Positions 25,508 through 33,337 of a DNA stretch of 64,000 nucleotides are shown in pieces (the first letter of the stretch is position 1; every line of letters begins with the position of its first letter). Source of the stretch: Rhodothermus bifroesti (lineage in GTDB: Bacteria > Bacteroidota > Rhodothermia > Rhodothermales > Rhodothermaceae); contig NZ_JAGKTL010000003.1 of NCBI RefSeq assembly GCF_017908595.1, positions 433,422-497,421 of the forward strand, written 5' to 3'. The notes under the pieces were generated by a model. It was given only the letters and a program-made list of their open reading frames with translations. It searched no databases and was not told the DNA's origin. A program made the position numbers and the translations under genes.

Positions 25508-26803
25508 CTATCGGGATTTGGCTGGGGGTTTTGCTGGCGGCAAGCTTTTTAAGAGGGCGGCTAGGTCGCCAACGGGGTCTTCAGAGGTTTCGTCGACGCC
25601 TTGGCGCAGGAAGGCCATAAGCATGTCATAGGCCATAATGGCGCGGTCGAGTTCAGGCCGGGTTCCCATTTCATAAGCGCCGACGCGAATAAGATCTTCG
25701 GCTTCGCGATACATGGCCAGCAGGCGTCGGGCTTCCTCGACGAGCGCGCGGTGTTCGGCTGTGGTGATGCGCGGCATGACGCGGCTGACGCTTTGCAGGA
25801 CATCGATGGCAGGAAAATGGTTGGCATGGGCTAGTTGGCGCGAAAGCACAATGTGCCCGTCGAGGATGCCGCGGACGGCATCTCCAATAGGGTCGTTCAT
25901 GTCGTCGGCGTCGACAAGCACGGTGAAGATGCCCGTGATGCTGCCTTGGGCACCTGGGCCAGCACGCTCCAGCAGCCGAGGGAGCAGGGCAAAGACACTT
26001 GGGGTGTAGCCGCGCGTGGTCGGGGGCTCGCCTACGGCCAGTCCAATTTCGCGCTGGGCCATGGCCACGCTTGCTCCTTTGACCCGGTTGATGGCGGCTT
26101 GATCGCCAGTGACGGCTACAACAATCGACCGGCGTAACCCTTCGTCGCCCAAGTTGTCGGCAATGAATTCTTGCACTTCGCGACCGCGCTCGCCAATTAA
26201 GGCGATCACGTTTACGTCGGCACGGGCACGGCGGGCAATCATGCCCAGGAGCGTACTTTTACCCACGCCAGACCCCGAAAAAATACCGATGCGTTGCCCA
26301 CGGCCTAGGGTTAAGAACGTGTCGATTGCTCGGATGCCCGTTAGCAGGGGGGTATCGATCATGCGGCGCGTAAGTGGCGGAGGAGGGTCGCTGTGCACGG
26401 GTTGCTCTTCGGTCAAATGCAGCGGACCTTTACCATCGATAGGGCGACCACTGGCATCGATCACGCGGCCTAGCATCGCCTGGCCCACGCGGACGGTTAG
26501 GGGAAGGGTTGAAGGTTCAACCAGGCACCCGGCTCTAAGCCCACGCGTCAGCTCCAGGGGCATGAGGAGTGTGGTGCGTCCACGTAGACCAACGACCTCG
26601 GCCTTGATGCGCCGCGCCTCTGGCTGCTCTCCCTCATGGATATAGCATAGCTCGCCCACAGCAGCGGGTAGATCGGAGGCTTCGATCAGCAAACCCACCA
26701 CACTCTGAACTTTGCCAAAATGCAGGGGTCTCGGTGGATGCTTGCGAATCTGCCGCAAGCAGTGGGCTGTAAATGATGCCTCAGGGGAAGGGAGTTCAGG
26801 CAT
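25508..26803 (-). CDS. fliI: Flagellum-specific export ATPase FliI
   Basis: Hexameric ATPase that unfolds and delivers export substrates. It has the F1-beta-like fold with Walker A SGSGVGKSTLL, the segment LIGERGREVQEF typical of type III secretion ATPases, Walker B region ITGIFTVLVDADDMNDPIGD and the ARDHIVLSRQLA-like strand (DGHIVLSRQLAHANHFPAIDV). 431 residues, normal length. Its ATG overlaps the end of fliH by 8 bases. Confidence 0.98.
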   Translation of the reverse strand: MPELPSPEASFTAHCLRQIRKHPPRPLHFGKVQSVVGLLIEASDLPAAVGELCYIHEGEQPEARRIKAEVVGLRGRTTLLMPLELTRGLRAGCLVEPSTLPLTVRVGQAMLGRVIDASGRPIDGKGPLHLTEEQPVHSDPPPPLTRRMIDTPLLTGIRAIDTFLTLGRGQRIGIFSGSGVGKSTLLGMIARRARADVNVIALIGERGREVQEFIADNLGDEGLRRSIVVAVTGDQAAINRVKGASVAMAQREIGLAVGEPPTTRGYTPSVFALLPRLLERAGPGAQGSITGIFTVLVDADDMNDPIGDAVRGILDGHIVLSRQLAHANHFPAIDVLQSVSRVMPRITTAEHRALVEEARRLLAMYREAEDLIRVGAYEMGTRPELDRAIMAYDMLMAFLRQGVDETSEDPVGDLAALLKSLPPAKPPAKSR

Positions 26804-27647
26804 GGTTATCTGGTGCTTGGTCCGAAGCTTCTGGGACGGCCGGCAGCAGTCCTAAGCGTTGGCGCAAGGTTTGGAGCAGTTCCTGGCGGATGTTGCGGCG
26901 CATCGCTGAGGGGGTTTGCACGACCCAGTCGCCTTCTTTCAGTGCAGGGTTAAGCTGCCAACGCAGCTCAGGATGACGACTTTCAAGCTGGGCAATCACG
27001 CCCTGTTCTTGAAGGCGCAGGAAGTCGACTGGGTGTATTGAGATCTCAATCGGGGTTTCTCGGGCCAGCTGCTCAACCGCCTCGGCTAAGACACGTGCGG
27101 AAACGCCTTTAAGGCTTTCCGGAAGCGGGGCATCCAGAAGCGCTTCAGCTACCTCGAGCGCGATTTCTACCAGCATGGGCTCGAGCTGACGGGTATAGGC
27201 ATACCAGGCTTGGCGGAGGCGTTCTAGCTCGTCAGCCCACTCAGCTTGAAGCCGAAGCAGGCGCTCGCGCCATTCGGTTTCAGCAGCAGCACGACCAGCC
27301 GCTTCGCCTTCAGCGCGGGCCTGTGCGATGGCTACTTCGAGCTTTTGCTGCCACTCGGCTTCCAGCTTGGCCTTGAGCGCAGATTCATCCATGGCATCCT
27401 GTGGGGGTGGGTCATTTTCTTCAGCAGAAATGCGAAAGATGTTCTCTGTTTGCATCCACTCGCCTGCATCAATTTCGATGGGCTGGGCCTGCCGGGCTTG
27501 CTGGCGCCGCAGTAGGCCGTGGTGACGAAAAGCTTGCGTTTCCTCCGGATCTGCCGGCACTCGCAGTTGGGTCTTGGTGAGCCGTGGCGGGAAGGGCCGC
27601 TCAGGCTGCGTTTTGAGGTGCTCAACCAAAGAGATAAGCCGGGCCAT
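26796..27647 (-). CDS. fliH: FliI regulator FliH
   Basis: Predicted stator-like regulator of FliI that tethers it to the C ring. 283 residues with an acidic middle part, a long alanine/glutamate/arginine-rich helix (KLEAEWQQKLEVAIAQARAEGEAAGRAA) and a C-terminal domain like the F1 delta subunit (EISIHPVDFLRLQEQG, ELRWQLNPALKEGDWVVQTP). Gene order fliG-fliH-fliI is canonical. Confidence 0.9.
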   Translation of the reverse strand: MARLISLVEHLKTQPERPFPPRLTKTQLRVPADPEETQAFRHHGLLRRQQARQAQPIEIDAGEWMQTENIFRISAEENDPPPQDAMDESALKAKLEAEWQQKLEVAIAQARAEGEAAGRAAAETEWRERLLRLQAEWADELERLRQAWYAYTRQLEPMLVEIALEVAEALLDAPLPESLKGVSARVLAEAVEQLARETPIEISIHPVDFLRLQEQGVIAQLESRHPELRWQLNPALKEGDWVVQTPSAMRRNIRQELLQTLRQRLGLLPAVPEASDQAPDNHA

Positions 27648-27657
27648 GGCACTGGGA

Positions 27658-28710
27658 TTAAATCAATAGTTCTTGGCTTGTGCGCGTCAAGGTGATCTCT
27701 TCTTGTTCTTCCAGACGTTGTGCTGTTTCGAGAATGCGTCGCTGGGCTTCGTCGACGTCGCGCACGCGGACAGGTCCCATGAGCTCGAGTTCCTCTTGGA
27801 TCATCTTCGCTGCGCGTTCGCTGACGTTGCGGAGAATCTTTTCTTTGAGCTCGCCTGAGGCGGCTTTGAGGGCCAGGGCAATGTCTTTTTGGTCCACTTC
27901 CGTCAGCAGACGCTGCATGTCCCGATCGCTGATATGGGCCAGATCGTCAAACGTAAACATCAAGGCCTTAATCGAAGCGGCCAGTTCGGGATCGCGCTCA
28001 CGGATAGCATCCAGCAGCGTGCGCTCGACCGTTCGGCTGGTGCTGTTGAGAATTTCGGCAACCTTTTCGACGCCACCCGAAGTGCTGAGCTCAGCGCCAA
28101 ACACCGCGCTAATGTGTTGACGGATGACGTCTTCAATGTCACGTAGCAGCTCTGGCGAGGTTTTGCCCATCGTGGCCAGCCGGTACATGATTTCCGTGCG
28201 CAACTCTTCGGGCAGGTTTGAGATGATATCGGCAGCCTTGCGGGCATTCAAATGGGCCAGAATAAGCGCAGCGGTCTGTGGATGCTCATTCTGGATGAAG
28301 TTGACGAGCTGGGCGGTTTCAACGGTTTGTAACAGGTGAAAGGCCGACACCTGCATGGCGGCTTCGACGCGCATTAGGATTTCTTCGGCACGTCGTGGGC
28401 CAAGGGCTGCTTCTAGGGCTTCCCGCGCAAATTGAAGCCCTCCTTGGGCAATGTAATCGTGGGCCAGGGCCGAGTCGCGATAGTCCAGCAAGACGGCCTC
28501 AACGACATCGGCGCTGACGTTTCGCATGCGTGCAATCTCGATAGAGATTCTTTCGACCTCATCGTCGCGCAGGTATTTGAGAATCTTAGCCGCTGCCTGC
28601 GTGCCCATGGCAATGAGCAGGACGGCCGCTTTCTGCGCTCCTGTCAGGTCGTGCACGGTCAGCTCGGCAACAGGCCGATCGGTCGCTTTGGCTTTGGTGG
28701 CCATAGGCAT
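27658..28710 (-). CDS. fliG: Flagellar motor switch protein FliG
   Basis: C-ring protein that contacts the stator and generates torque. The N-terminal domain starts LTGAQKAAVLLIAMG; the middle domain carries the EHPQ motif (NEHPQTAALILAHL); the C-terminal domain has the charged torque helix. 350 residues. The start codon shares one base with the fliF stop (TAATG), so translation is coupled; an internal ATG two codons on is an alternative. Confidence 0.98.
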   Translation of the reverse strand: MPMATKAKATDRPVAELTVHDLTGAQKAAVLLIAMGTQAAAKILKYLRDDEVERISIEIARMRNVSADVVEAVLLDYRDSALAHDYIAQGGLQFAREALEAALGPRRAEEILMRVEAAMQVSAFHLLQTVETAQLVNFIQNEHPQTAALILAHLNARKAADIISNLPEELRTEIMYRLATMGKTSPELLRDIEDVIRQHISAVFGAELSTSGGVEKVAEILNSTSRTVERTLLDAIRERDPELAASIKALMFTFDDLAHISDRDMQRLLTEVDQKDIALALKAASGELKEKILRNVSERAAKMIQEELELMGPVRVRDVDEAQRRILETAQRLEEQEEITLTRTSQELLI

Positions 28711-30308
28711 TAGGCATTAAGGTCGCTGACCATCCAGCTCCGAATGATTTCTGCAGTTTCTTCGGGTTTTTCGTTTACTTTTTTCTGCACCTCTTCGAAG
28801 AGCAAGTGCTTGGCCTTAATGCGGGCTTTGGCTTCGGCTGAGAGTCGACTGGTATAAATGTCGTCGATCATCACCAGCTCTTCTTCCGTACCGGCAGCGA
28901 GTCCAGGCGTTGGGGCTTTGCCCTGAAGGGCTTCGGGAGAGACGCCGGCCTGAAGAGCTTCGCGATCGACGCGGCCAATGAGCACTTGGGTGGTGCCTGC
29001 CAGATCCCCAATGCGTCGCATAGCAGCCCGTAGCAGCCAGACCACTAAACCTAGGGCCAGCGCCATTAGCCCGTAGCGGATATACAGATTCAATTGCTCT
29101 TGGCGGCGCTGCTCGCGCAGCTCTTGGGCAAGCTGGTCGTCAATCTGCGTGTCGAAGCGGGTTTGGTGAATGGCAATGCGGTCGCCTCGCTGGGCGTTAA
29201 ATCCTACGGCATTTTTGACCAGCTCCTCAATTTCGCGCATCTCCTCCTCGGTGTAGGGACGCGCTTGTCGTGAGCCATCTTCTGCCACGGTGTAGCGCTG
29301 GTTGAGAATCACAGAGACGGTTAGCTGCTCAATGTTGCCTCCGTTTTGCTGAATGCGTTCGATGGTGCGGCTAAGCTCGTAGTTGCGCACCATCGAGTTA
29401 GCTGAGGTGTTGCCTTCGGCCGTTCCCGTTTCTTCCATGCGCTCTTCGCTGATAACGGTGGCGCTTTCGGGATCGATCAGTTGGCGTTCTGTGACGGCTT
29501 GATCAAAGTTCAGCGTAGCCGCAACGCGCACAATCGCGTTTCCCGGTCCCAACACGCGATCAAGCATAGACTGGCCCTTTTCGGTCAAATGGGCCTCGAG
29601 CGCTTGGCGCAGTTTGAGTTGGGTACTGCTTAGCGCCAGCTCAGGATTACCGGCATCGGGGTTGGAAAGCAGGTTCCCCCGCGCATCAAGCACGGTGACG
29701 TTTTCGGGCTGTAGACCTTCAACAGCACCAGCCACCAAGGCCGTAATGCCGTCAATTTGCTGCTCACTTAAGCGTGCGCCTTGTTTGAGCACCAGTAGCA
29801 CCGAAGCGCTAGGTGCCACCTGCGTTTCCCGAAATGGGCTCCGTTCTGGAAGGACCAAGTGCACCTTAGCCAACTCGACCTGTTGCAGGCTCATAATCGT
29901 GCGGGCTAGCTCTCCTTCAAGCGCCCGTTTGTAATTGAGCCGCTGCATAAAGTCGGTCATGCCGAGCGTGCCTTTATCAAACAGCTCATAGCCCACGGGA
30001 CCATCGCTAATGACCCCTTCCCCAGCAAAACGCAGGCGAAGTTCATAGACGCGGTTTTGGGGAACCCAGATGGCACTGCCCCCTTCCTTGAGCTGGTAAG
30101 GGATGTTTTCTTCTTGAAGCGTCTCGACAATCCGACTGGCATCAGCAGGGGATAGCCCACCAAAAAGCAAGGCATACTCTGGCCTTCCGGCCCAGTAGGC
30201 AATGCCCAAAAGTAACAGAATACTGCCGACTACGACTGTGCCCAGCGCCAGACGCTGGCCAAGTGTGAGCCGGCTCAGGAACTGTTTCAAACTTTCTAGC
30301 GACATCAT
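28710..30308 (-). CDS. fliF: Flagellar MS-ring protein FliF
   Basis: Builds the MS ring, the first flagellar structure. It has an N-terminal membrane helix (about residues 18-38), ring-building motifs including VYELRLRFAGEGV and the ERSPFRETQVAPSASVLLVL segment, a second membrane helix near 415-435, and a C-terminal FliG-binding tail ending IRSWMVSDLN. 532 residues, normal. Confidence 0.98.
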   Translation of the reverse strand: MMSLESLKQFLSRLTLGQRLALGTVVVGSILLLLGIAYWAGRPEYALLFGGLSPADASRIVETLQEENIPYQLKEGGSAIWVPQNRVYELRLRFAGEGVISDGPVGYELFDKGTLGMTDFMQRLNYKRALEGELARTIMSLQQVELAKVHLVLPERSPFRETQVAPSASVLLVLKQGARLSEQQIDGITALVAGAVEGLQPENVTVLDARGNLLSNPDAGNPELALSSTQLKLRQALEAHLTEKGQSMLDRVLGPGNAIVRVAATLNFDQAVTERQLIDPESATVISEERMEETGTAEGNTSANSMVRNYELSRTIERIQQNGGNIEQLTVSVILNQRYTVAEDGSRQARPYTEEEMREIEELVKNAVGFNAQRGDRIAIHQTRFDTQIDDQLAQELREQRRQEQLNLYIRYGLMALALGLVVWLLRAAMRRIGDLAGTTQVLIGRVDREALQAGVSPEALQGKAPTPGLAAGTEEELVMIDDIYTSRLSAEAKARIKAKHLLFEEVQKKVNEKPEETAEIIRSWMVSDLNA

Positions 30309-30401
30309 CCTGAACCTTCAAGCGGGCTACTACCGGAACATCCAAATCCGAGCACGCGACAAAGCAGCCAGCTTTGGCGCTGCGTTATGCACAATGCGCT
30401 G

Positions 30402-30710
30402 TTAAATCTGGGTGCGCATGAGCTCTTGGTAGGTTTCTAGGAGGCGATTACGCACCTCGGTCATCAGCTGGAAGTACAGGCGCGCCTGGTTCATCGAAAT
30501 CATAACCTCGTGCAAGTTTTCTTGCTCACCGGCTACAAAGGCTTCCACTTGCTCATTGGCGGCTTTTTGAGCGCGATCTACGGCGTTGATGGCTCGGCTT
30601 AGCGTGTCGGCAAAGCCGCCATCGGCTGCTGTGCGGTCGCGGGGGGTAGGCAAGCGCCCGTCATCCCGCCCCCATATTGATTGCAGTCGTTGCAGTTCGG
30701 CAACGTTCAT
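30402..30710 (-). CDS. fliE: MS-ring/rod junction protein FliE
   Basis: Connects the MS ring and the proximal rod. 102 residues; the second half gives the family pattern FADTLSRAINAVDRAQKAANEQVEAFVAGEQENLHEVMISMNQARLYFQLMTEVRNRLLETYQELMR. Placed upstream of fliF, as in flgBC-fliEFGHIJ operons. Confidence 0.95.
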   Translation of the reverse strand: MNVAELQRLQSIWGRDDGRLPTPRDRTAADGGFADTLSRAINAVDRAQKAANEQVEAFVAGEQENLHEVMISMNQARLYFQLMTEVRNRLLETYQELMRTQI

Positions 30711-30722
30711 GATCCTTAACCT

Positions 30723-31004
30723 TTAGCCGCGTACGTCCAGCTGAGAGCCTAGCGCGCCGGGCTGGAGCGTGTGCATTGAGCGGTCTGGTCCATAGAGCCG
30801 AAGCGTCAGCTTTTCGGAAGGCGGAAAGTAGCGCTGGATCATCTGCCACTCCGGTAAGCTTAGGCCTTCGGGAGGTAAGGCTGTGGGCTGTGCGGCCCGA
30901 GGACCTTCTGGCTTAGCCTTTGAGGCAGCTCCGGCAGGGGTTCCTGTCCCGACAGCAGATGATGCTAAGCCGGGAAGCGGAGAAAACGTGGGACGAATAT
31001 CCAT
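30723..31004 (-). CDS. Small hypothetical protein of the flgC-fliE interval
   Basis: 93-residue protein from the ATG at 31004; a TTG two codons earlier would abut the upstream stop. It has a proline/alanine-rich first half, then a compact charged part (LPEWQMIQRYFPPSEKLTLRLYGPDRS). No signal peptide, membrane segment or recognised domain. It is tightly packed between two genes of the operon and in the same direction, so it is probably translated. Function unknown. Confidence 0.65.
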   Translation of the reverse strand: MDIRPTFSPLPGLASSAVGTGTPAGAASKAKPEGPRAAQPTALPPEGLSLPEWQMIQRYFPPSEKLTLRLYGPDRSMHTLQPGALGSQLDVRG

Positions 31005-31010
31005 GGCCAA

Positions 31011-31403
31011 TCAGGCAACTGCGTGGGGTGTCGGTTCTGATACTTGAACTTGATGATCTTCTAAGGCCGGAAAGGCGCCGAGGTCGTAGTCGCACACAAA
31101 ACGACGCAGCACAGGGGGTAAAGCCACAACATACCAGGAGCTGCGCGCGACGTAATTGGTACCCCAGGCTTTTGCCACACGTTTGGCAACCTCCGGGTCG
31201 GGGTAGGCTACGCCATCGACGCCTACCAGTCCGTTTAGGGCTTGGGCCAGCGGACACTGGCGGGTATGCCGCGCTGCACCAGTGGGTAGACGATATAGTG
31301 GAGGCAAATGCAGTGCCTGCCGAGCAGCGTTAACGCAAGCCAGCACCGTTGCAAGGCGCGGCCGAACAAACACAAAGACCCATCCAAGCGAGCAGCGTAG
31401 CAT
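31011..31403 (-). CDS. Hypothetical protein following flgC
   Basis: 130 residues, ATG start 4 bases after the flgC stop region. Moderately hydrophobic first 25 residues (VFVFVRPRLATVLACV) could be a weak anchor; the remainder includes CPLAQALNGLVGVDGVAYPDPEVAKRVAKAWG and SSWYVVALPPVLRRFVCDYDLGAFPALED. No family recognised. Its packing between flgC and the next small gene argues that it is real and belongs to rod or MS-ring assembly, which is inference. Confidence 0.65.
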   Translation of the reverse strand: MLRCSLGWVFVFVRPRLATVLACVNAARQALHLPPLYRLPTGAARHTRQCPLAQALNGLVGVDGVAYPDPEVAKRVAKAWGTNYVARSSWYVVALPPVLRRFVCDYDLGAFPALEDHQVQVSEPTPHAVA

Positions 31404-31406
31404 AGC

Positions 31407-31907
31407 TTAGATTTCTAAAGTTCGCTTGATCATTTCCTTGGCCGCCTGGATGGTAGAGAGGTTGGCCTCGTAGATGCGGTTAGCTGAAATCAGGCGGGCC
31501 ATCTCTTCCACAACGTTGACGTCGGGGTAGGCGACGTAGCCGTTGGCATCGGCGTGAGGGTGCGTGGGGTCATACTCGTAACGCAGCCGTACAACCTCTT
31601 CGATGGTGGTTTCAGGGCCGAGTTCGGCTTCGGGAAGCTTGGTGCGTAGCGAAAGGGTAGGACTGTGGCGCGGATCGCTGGTGCGCAGCGAAGTTTGCAT
31701 CCGCTCTAAAAGCCGGCCAAAGCGCTGGTAGCGTGCTTCTGCAGCGGTGTGCACGGCCTGCTTGAGGGCATACGGCGTGCCTTCGGCAGTGCGGCTGGTG
31801 GCCGCATTGGCAATGTTTTCTGTAGCCGCACCGATGGCAATCCGCTGGGCTTCTAGGCCTCGTGCTGCAGTTCGGAAAAACGAAAAAATCCGTGGAGGCA
31901 GTGGCAT
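31407..31907 (-). CDS. flgC: Proximal rod protein FlgC
   Basis: Rod subunit. The N-terminus (FFRTAARGLEAQRIAIGAATENIANAAT) and C-terminus (YVAYPDVNVVEEMARLISANRIYEANLSTIQAAKEMIKRTLEI) are both typical of FlgC. 166 residues, slightly longer than the usual 135-150. Follows flgB by 14 bases. Confidence 0.96.
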   Translation of the reverse strand: MPLPPRIFSFFRTAARGLEAQRIAIGAATENIANAATSRTAEGTPYALKQAVHTAAEARYQRFGRLLERMQTSLRTSDPRHSPTLSLRTKLPEAELGPETTIEEVVRLRYEYDPTHPHADANGYVAYPDVNVVEEMARLISANRIYEANLSTIQAAKEMIKRTLEI

Positions 31908-31921
31908 GCGACGTTACGTCT

Positions 31922-32260
31922 TTATCCTGTTCGACCAGTGATGCCCGTACGCATGAGGTCAAAATGCTCTCGCAGCGCACGCGTGACCAGCTGCGTGCGC
32001 ATTTGCGTATCGGCAAGCTCCATGAGCTCGTCTTCAAGTATCGGGGCGGTTGTCTCAAGGCGCATCTTCGGCTCCACATCTTCAGGCTGCCGCAAACTGG
32101 GTACTTGATGACGCGCCTTGCGGAGTGCTTCCTCAAACGCTACCGTTACGCGCTGATAACCCGGGGTGTCCAGGTTGGCTATGTTGCTGCTCAAGGCCCG
32201 CAGCCGCCATGTATAGGCTTGCATGGCATGGCGGAGCAGCGTCAGTTTGGTCGTTTCCAT
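31922..32260 (-). CDS. flgB: Proximal rod protein FlgB
   Basis: Rod subunit. It contains RLRALSSNIANLDTPGYQRVTVAFEEAL, the family N-terminal pattern, and a C-terminal helix ending in LVTRALREHFDLMRTGITGR. 112 residues, a little short for the family. First gene of the large hook-basal body operon; a sigma-54 type promoter lies about 35 bases upstream. Confidence 0.95.
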   Translation of the reverse strand: METTKLTLLRHAMQAYTWRLRALSSNIANLDTPGYQRVTVAFEEALRKARHQVPSLRQPEDVEPKMRLETTAPILEDELMELADTQMRTQLVTRALREHFDLMRTGITGRTG

Positions 32261-32295
32261 TGCCCTATGGCGTGCTTTGCTGCTAGAAAGGCAGC

Positions 32296-32311
32296 ATCAA
32301 CCACCGTGCCA
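32296..32311 (-). promoter_or_regulatory. Sigma-54 type promoter of the flgB operon
   Basis: Minus-strand TGGCACG, 4 bases, TTGAT. This matches the -24/-12 consensus TGGCACG-N4-TTGCW in all but one position, though that position is the normally conserved C at -12. It is placed so that transcription would begin about 25 bases before flgB. The gene for a sigma-54 activator is divergently encoded about 1 kb away, supporting the call. Confidence 0.6.
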
Positions 32312-32550
32312 CCGCTTAAGTCCCCTGTGTTTTCGTCGATAGCAAAGGGTTTGAACCACCTTGTAAGGAAGACGAGGACGGAAATGCATCCGAATTTGGG
32401 GAAAAACTTGCCAGAAAGATCCGTGCAACCTACGCAAGCACGCGCATGCCATAGGTGGCATATGATTTGAGCCTTTTGCCAAGCGCACCAGCAGCATCGG
32501 GCAAAGGCGGTTGCCTTAGCTTGGTCCCCTTGAAGTTGCTCGGGTTGTTT

Positions 32551-33273
32551 ATGTCAGCAGTTACTTCGGATAAGCCCCCCTTACTTGCGGATACGCACGA
32601 CGCAGTGCTGGCCAATATGGCCCAGGTGCTAGCGCATCGCCTACGCAGCCTCATCACTAGTATTGAAGGATTCACCGACTTGTTGACCGATACCCTGGCC
32701 ACACCTGAACAACGCGAGCTGGCCCTGCGCGTTTTTGAGAGCACTGCTTCTATTGAGCGGATTCTTTTGGAACTGCAATGGTATGCTCGACCACTGCAGC
32801 CGATGGTGCAATCCCGCTTGCTGCGCGTACTGCTGCAAGAGCTACTGGTGATGTTAGAAGCGCATGAAGCGGCCCGAGTGGCCCTCGATCTGCGCATTTC
32901 TGGAGGAAAGATCATCCGGGCCGATGCCATGCTGCTCCGCCAGGCCCTGTTTATGCTCTTGAAAAATGCCCTGGAAGCTACACGCCCCGACAGCGTTGTG
33001 CAACTGCGCGTTTTAGCCGAACCCTGCAGCATTCGTTTTGAGGTGTGGAACGAGGGTTGGATGCCCCAAGAGATAGCGGAAAAGATTTTTGTCCCCTTCT
33101 TTACCACAAAAGCTCAAAATTTAGGCATTGGCCTGCCTATTGCGCGCCGGATTGCAGAGGCCCACAAAGGGACGCTTTATTTGGCTACAAACGACCCTCA
33201 AGCCGGTATCTGCTTCGCGCTGGTTTTGCCCCAAGGAGAAGAAAAAGCAAATGGTGATGCACTCTTGGCATAG
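32551..33273 (+). CDS. FlrB/FleS-like sensor histidine kinase, short soluble form
   Basis: Histidine kinase likely to phosphorylate the activator encoded next. From the ATG at 32551 it has 240 residues: HisKA helix with candidate His29 (LAHRLRSLITSIEGF), N box (MLLKNALEATRPDS), and G boxes (FVPFFTTKAQNLGIGLPIARRIAEAHKGTL). There is no membrane segment and no PAS domain: only about 18 residues precede the HisKA region. A GTG 32 codons upstream is open but shows no family features. Regulated by the flagellar assembly state in known systems; here that is inference. Confidence 0.85.
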   Translation: MSAVTSDKPPLLADTHDAVLANMAQVLAHRLRSLITSIEGFTDLLTDTLATPEQRELALRVFESTASIERILLELQWYARPLQPMVQSRLLRVLLQELLVMLEAHEAARVALDLRISGGKIIRADAMLLRQALFMLLKNALEATRPDSVVQLRVLAEPCSIRFEVWNEGWMPQEIAEKIFVPFFTTKAQNLGIGLPIARRIAEAHKGTLYLATNDPQAGICFALVLPQGEEKANGDALLA

Positions 33274-33337
33274 AAAGCTGACTACGTTATTTTGATAGCG
33301 CTCTCTACCCAAAGTAAAGCGTTACCCAGCAACGGTT

